Below are positions 60,427-64,000 of a stretch of 64,000 nucleotides of DNA, in pieces; position 1 is the stretch's first letter, and each line of letters starts with the position of its first letter. A program made the position numbers and the translations under genes. The stretch is from positions 4,526,001 to 4,590,000 of the forward strand of contig NZ_CP031969.1 of the NCBI RefSeq assembly GCF_003443735.1. Reading direction: 5' to 3'. The notes beneath the pieces are model-generated. The model was given only the letters and a program-made list of their open reading frames with translations. It made no database searches and was not told the origin of the DNA. Source of the stretch: Streptomyces sp. CC0208. GTDB lineage: Bacteria > Actinomycetota > Actinomycetes > Streptomycetales > Streptomycetaceae.

Positions 60427-61700
60427 CGTGGCCGCCCGCCCCGGCGCGGATCCCGGCGGGCGGTGGTCTGCGCGAGCCGTACCGACACCCGGCGGTCCAG
60501 CGGGACCAGCGCGACCGTCTGCCGTACGGCCGCCGGGTACTCCTCGGCGGGATAGGGGGTGAGGCAGACGACGGAGCAGCCCGACTCCCGCAGTCGTCGC
60601 AGATACGGCAGCCAGCCCGTGGGTGAGGAGTGGTGCCGGCCGGGCAGCGGCGGCTGGAGGTGTCCGAGGTCGGACAGCAGCAGCACGGGCTGTCCGGGCG
60701 GCGGCACCGGGTGGGGCTGCCAGCTGCGCCCGCGGTCGTCGCTGACCCCCTGGGCGATCCGCAGGTCCAGCACCCGCAGCCCGCCCGGCGGCAGAATGCG
60801 GGCGGCGAGCCGGGTGATCCACTCCTGGTCGTGCCGGAAGGGCCGCATCGACTCGCCCCGGTCGAGCAGCAGCAGCGCGCCGGCCCGGGTGGTGGACCGC
60901 TGCCGGTAGGGCACCCGCGGCCGGGTGACCCGGCCGCCGGCGAGACCGCGCACCACCAGCTCCACCAGCCGGGGGTGGTCGACCGCGCGTCCGGTCGTGT
61001 ACGTACTGGCCACGGCGAGGAACACGGCCCGCTCGGTGCGCGGGTCCCACGGCGGGGCGGGCCGGGGCGGAGTCGTCGGCCAGGGCAGCTCGAACGCCTC
61101 GGCGCGGCCGAGGAGTTCCGCGGTGCCGTCCTCCAGGGGGTCGGAAGGGGCGAGCTCGTGCCACAGCGGAGGCTCCGCCTCCCGTCCCGCCGCCGCCCGC
61201 GCGCCACGCACCAGGAGCAGCGAACCCCCGGTGGCCGCGCGGGGGGCCGGCGTGGGGGGCTGCTCGCCGGGGCCCGGTGGGGCGGTGTGCGGTCCGGGCG
61301 GGGCGGTGTCCGAGCCGGTCAGAGCGGTGTTCGAGCCGGTGGGGGTGGTGGCCGGCTCCCGGTTGTACGGTGCCGGGTCGCCGTCCCCCGGGCCGGGCCG
61401 TCCTGCCGGGGTCTCGGAGGCGGCACGGGTCCCGGCGCCGGCCTGGTGGCCCGGTCCGGTGCCGTTGCGCGAGCGGTGCGCTCGGGCTGTCGTACGGTCG
61501 TCCCGGGACGACCGCCCCGCGCCCACGGGACGGCGGCCCGGGTCGCCGGACGGATCGCCTCCGGTGGTGTCCCGGTCGCTGGAGGGCAGGGTGAGGCCCA
61601 GGGCCACCGCGAGGGTGGTCAGGCCGTCCGGGTCGGAGACCCGCAGGGCGCGGGCCGTCCTCAGCAGGTCACCCAGCCGGGCCGGGCTCCCCCGGGTCAT
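60423..61700 (-). CDS. VWA-like protein partner of a MoxR ATPase
   Basis: A 425-aa protein. A short helical N-terminus (LGDLLRTARALRVSDPDGLTTLAVAL) and a long Pro/Thr/Gly-rich linker (about 40-160) precede a domain (about 210-400) with GALLLLDRGESMRPFRHDQEWI, where D-x-G-E-S is a variant of the VWA MIDAS motif DxSxS, then LRVLDLRIAQGV and PVLLLSDLGHL. It pairs with the MoxR gene upstream by an ATGA overlap. MoxR and VWA proteins form chaperone-like assemblies that activate targets; whether MIDAS binds a metal here is unclear. Confidence 0.78.
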   Translation of the reverse strand: MTRGSPARLGDLLRTARALRVSDPDGLTTLAVALGLTLPSSDRDTTGGDPSGDPGRRPVGAGRSSRDDRTTARAHRSRNGTGPGHQAGAGTRAASETPAGRPGPGDGDPAPYNREPATTPTGSNTALTGSDTAPPGPHTAPPGPGEQPPTPAPRAATGGSLLLVRGARAAAGREAEPPLWHELAPSDPLEDGTAELLGRAEAFELPWPTTPPRPAPPWDPRTERAVFLAVASTYTTGRAVDHPRLVELVVRGLAGGRVTRPRVPYRQRSTTRAGALLLLDRGESMRPFRHDQEWITRLAARILPPGGLRVLDLRIAQGVSDDRGRSWQPHPVPPPGQPVLLLSDLGHLQPPLPGRHHSSPTGWLPYLRRLRESGCSVVCLTPYPAEEYPAAVRQTVALVPLDRRVSVRLAQTTARRDPRRGGRPR

Positions 61701-62659
61701 ACCGAGGCGGCGGGGTCGGGGGAGCCCTTCACCATGGCGAGGTCGGCGACCGCCCGCCATTCCGGCGAGTCGGCCGTCAGGTTCATCTGGCGGCAGGCGC
61801 GCAGGGTGTCCAGGAACTCGGCGGTGCTCGCCGCGGGGCGGGTGGCCACCGACTCGTTCTCGAACATGTCCGCCAACTCCAGGGTGAGCGCCTCGTCGTA
61901 GTCGTCCCCCATGTGCAAGCGGGCGACCTTCAGGAGGTGTTCGCGGCCCGGCGGCCGCAAGCGCAGCAGGATGCAGCGGCGCAGGAAGGCGGCGGACAGG
62001 TCTCGTTCCTCGTTGCTCGTGATCACCACCAGGGGGGCGCCGGTGTTCTCGGCCGCTGTCACCGTGCGGCGGTCCGGGCCCACGAAACGGAGGTTGTTGA
62101 GCGGGTCGAGCAGAGCGTCCGGGACATCGGGGTCGGCCTTGTCGATCTCGTCGATGAGCACCACCGCGGGCCGGTCGCGCAGGGCCGTCGGGCCCTCCTC
62201 GTCCATGGCCGGATCGAGCGCCTTCCACAGGGGGCCCGGCCGGAAGTAGGCCCGCGAACCGGGATCCTGGAGCGTGCCCTGCGTGGCGTCGTTGAGCTGG
62301 CGGAACGCCTCCTCGCGCCACAACAGGTCATGCGGTTCGGTGCGGGCGGTGACCACCTCCGCGTAGTAGCGGAAGCGCATCAGCCGGGCCACGTTCGGCG
62401 CGAGCGCGGACTTCCCGGAGCCCGGCGGCCCGAGCACGAGCAGCGGACGGCCGGACGCCAGCGCGACGTTGACGGCCAGGACGGTCCGGTCGTCGAAGAG
62501 GTAGACCTGCTCGTCGAGGCGGGCCGTGCCGCCACCCGTGGGTGTGGCGCCACCCGTGGGCGTGGCGCCGCTGCCGCCCGTGGGCGTGCCGCCCGACCGC
62601 CCGGGCCGGTTCGTCTCCTCGGTCGGGTCGAAAAGCTTGATCAAGCCACTGTCCCCCAT
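61697..62659 (-). CDS. MoxR-family AAA+ ATPase
   Basis: A 320-aa ATPase. Walker A is LGPPGSGKSALAP (about residues 75-87), Walker B is AVVLIDEIDKADPD, sensor 1 is VVITSNEERDLSAAFLRRC and the arginine finger follows in LRRC. The first 45 residues are a Gly/Thr/Pro repeat region (GGTPTGGSGATPTGGATPTGGG). Unlike metal-insertion MoxR proteins, this type is common in conflict-type operons. It heads the operon VWA, propeller-like and TIR genes. ATG 62659 is chosen; ATG 62707 is possible. Confidence 0.88.
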   Translation of the reverse strand: MGDSGLIKLFDPTEETNRPGRSGGTPTGGSGATPTGGATPTGGGTARLDEQVYLFDDRTVLAVNVALASGRPLLVLGPPGSGKSALAPNVARLMRFRYYAEVVTARTEPHDLLWREEAFRQLNDATQGTLQDPGSRAYFRPGPLWKALDPAMDEEGPTALRDRPAVVLIDEIDKADPDVPDALLDPLNNLRFVGPDRRTVTAAENTGAPLVVITSNEERDLSAAFLRRCILLRLRPPGREHLLKVARLHMGDDYDEALTLELADMFENESVATRPAASTAEFLDTLRACRQMNLTADSPEWRAVADLAMVKGSPDPAASV

Positions 62660-62789
62660 CGTCGGCCCACGGCGTCGGCGACCGCACCCCGTTGCACTCT
62701 TCCCCATGGCGCGTACGGTCACTACTCCGTCGGCGAATCTGTCCGGCAGCGCGGTTCTCCCGGGAAGAACGGGCGCACCTGGCAGGCCG

Positions 62790-64000
62790 TCAGCCGTGCA
62801 GCCGGCGCCGTATCCGGATCTCCGGGAACACCGCGCCGAGCTGGGCCGGCACGGCGCCCTGCCGGGGTCGCGGGCCGCCGGTCACCAGGTCCACGCGGCT
62901 CAGCCAGCGCGTGCGGCGCAGGTCGTCCGGTACGGGCAGGTTCGGCCACGGGTCGATGTCGAGGAACATGACCGCCGAGGACTCCAGCGCCGTCAGGTCC
63001 CGCAGGTTCGGGCAGCGCAGCAGCCGGAGCGACCTCAGTGAGCGGCATCCGGCCAGCTCGGGCAGGGCGACGAGCGAGGGGTCGTCCGAGAGGACCAGCG
63101 AGCGCAGCCCAGGCAGTCGGGGCAGTGCCTCGGCCAGCCCGTCCACCGTTCCGGAGCAGCGCAGTTCGGGTACGGCGGTACCGGCCCGGAGCAGGGCCCG
63201 CAGCTCGGCGGACGACCGTACGTCCGCGCGCCGTACGGCGGGACGCGGCGGCGGGCTGCCGGCCGACAGCCGCCGCGGCGGGCCTCCCGGCGCCGCCAGC
63301 ACGCTGCGGACGGTGCCGGTGCCGGCCTCGACGGCCCGCAACTGGCGTAGCAGCTCGCCGAGTTCGGCGGACGGGTGAGCGCGGAGCAGCTCGTCGGTGT
63401 CGGTGCCGGGCGTGTGCGCCAGGTGGTGTGCCGCGAGGAAAGTCCTGACCTCGGGGTTCGGGAAGGCCACGGTGTCGGGTCCGGGTCGGAACACCACGCC
63501 CGCGCGGTCCGCGAGCGCGGCCAGCAGCCGCTCGGACGAGGCGGAGTGGGAGATGCCGGGCTCCCGCAGGGCGCTCAGCGCGGTCCGCAGCGGGATGCGG
63601 GAGCAGTCCAGTCCCAGGGCGGCGACGGCCAGCCGACCGGAGGCCGCCCGCAGCACGCTGTCGGGTACCTGGTTCGCGGCGAGGCCGGGCACGGGAGGGG
63701 CGGTTGTCTCCTCGCGGGGTCTGCGCCACACCGCGGAGACGGCGGCGCGCAACAGCCGGTGCCGGGGGACCCGTTCCGGCCGGCCGACGGAGCCGGCCGC
63801 CCGCAGCAGCGCCGCGGCGGCGGCCGGGCGGTCGGCGACACCGACGAGCAGGGGATCGGTGTCGAACCTCGGCAGCAGCACGTCGAGGGCCTGCCGATCC
63901 CCGGGGGACGCCGCGCTGGCGTTCAGGAGAGCGCGGGTGTCATCCGGGGCCAGGGGCCTGAGGCCCACGACCCGGAAGTCGTCCCCGAGCCGGGACCACG
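62790..64000 (-). CDS. Partial STAND NTPase with leucine-rich repeats (5' end beyond window)
   Basis: The frame is open to the window edge, with in-frame codons before 63968 reading WSRLGDDFRVVGLRPLAPDD, which fits the C-terminal part of a NACHT/STAND NTPase. Then comes a helical region (ALDVLLPRFDTDPLLVGVADRPAAA, AFPNPEVRTFLAAHHLA) and, near the end, leucine-rich repeats: LPGLRSLVLSDDPSLVALPELAGCRSLRSLRLLRCPNLRDLTAL. The NTPase core must lie outside the window, so its motifs cannot be checked. It may belong to the MoxR operon as its first gene; the gap is 130 bp. Confidence 0.72.
   Translation of the reverse strand, partial: WSRLGDDFRVVGLRPLAPDDTRALLNASAASPGDRQALDVLLPRFDTDPLLVGVADRPAAAAALLRAAGSVGRPERVPRHRLLRAAVSAVWRRPREETTAPPVPGLAANQVPDSVLRAASGRLAVAALGLDCSRIPLRTALSALREPGISHSASSERLLAALADRAGVVFRPGPDTVAFPNPEVRTFLAAHHLAHTPGTDTDELLRAHPSAELGELLRQLRAVEAGTGTVRSVLAAPGGPPRRLSAGSPPPRPAVRRADVRSSAELRALLRAGTAVPELRCSGTVDGLAEALPRLPGLRSLVLSDDPSLVALPELAGCRSLRSLRLLRCPNLRDLTALESSAVMFLDIDPWPNLPVPDDLRRTRWLSRVDLVTGGPRPRQGAVPAQLGAVFPEIRIRRRLHG

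Overview
The window is high-GC actinobacterial DNA and almost certainly a Streptomyces chromosome. Signs of this are frequent GTG starts, many 4-base stop/start overlaps (GTGA or ATGA), tRNA genes without an encoded CCA, a chaplin-like peptide, SpoIIE-type and RsbW-type regulators, and the dtpA-copCD-ecuC-sco copper set. A perfect parS palindrome (1064-1079), a near-perfect second one (16183-16198) and clusters of DnaA boxes (2200-2253 and 13681-13994) place it close to the replication origin.

The first part, 0-23 kb, is mostly core genome. It holds a flavin/F420-type oxidoreductase, kptA, a four-gene overlapping operon (MerR regulator, metal-dependent hydrolase, epoxide-hydrolase/SDR fusion, M24 peptidase), two ABC exporter pairs, tRNA-Ser(GCT), a HAD phosphatase, serS and pheA. 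These are followed by the extracytoplasmic copper operon: Met-rich membrane protein, YcnI, Sco, ECuC, CopCD and the DyP peroxidase DtpA. An RsbW-like ATPase and an alpha/beta hydrolase lead to a degenerate tandem repeat.

Cluster A, 23.1-30.4 kb, minus strand, is a complete FxSxx-COOH RiPP system. Its order is fxsA (precursor ending FQSAV), fxsB (radical SAM/SPASM fused to an HExxH domain), a shortened fxsC-like gene and fxsT (ParA-like, TIR-like, NB-ARC and TPR domains).

The next part, 30.6-44.6 kb, is again core-like. It holds an intradiol dioxygenase, a CitG/MdcB-like synthase, an MFS transporter, a MocR regulator, a PepP-type aminopeptidase, a SpoIIE phosphatase, a primase-polymerase domain protein, a secreted protein, a DUF5926 SEC-C protein, an RsbW-like ATPase, a glycerophosphodiesterase and an HtrA protease.

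From 44.7 kb to the end the DNA is accessory. tRNA-Ser(TGA) is followed by a 1.3-kb scar bounded by a 49-bp direct repeat of the tRNA 3' end, holding an integrase fragment and a chaplin-like gene. Then come a SLOG protein and a DUF4231 membrane protein. Cluster B, 48.1-56.4 kb, plus strand, is a second FxSxx-COOH system. Its 59-aa precursor ends FQSAL, and here the radical SAM enzyme and the HExxH protein are separate genes. It is followed by full-length fxsC and fxsT. An opposing operon (56.4-62.7 kb) encodes a MoxR ATPase, a VWA-like protein, a repeat/propeller-like protein and a TIR protein. The window ends inside a STAND-type gene with leucine-rich repeats. The right-hand 16 kb therefore looks like an island of signalling or conflict systems beside a tRNA integration site. 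The two fxs clusters, built differently in one genome, are the most interesting content.
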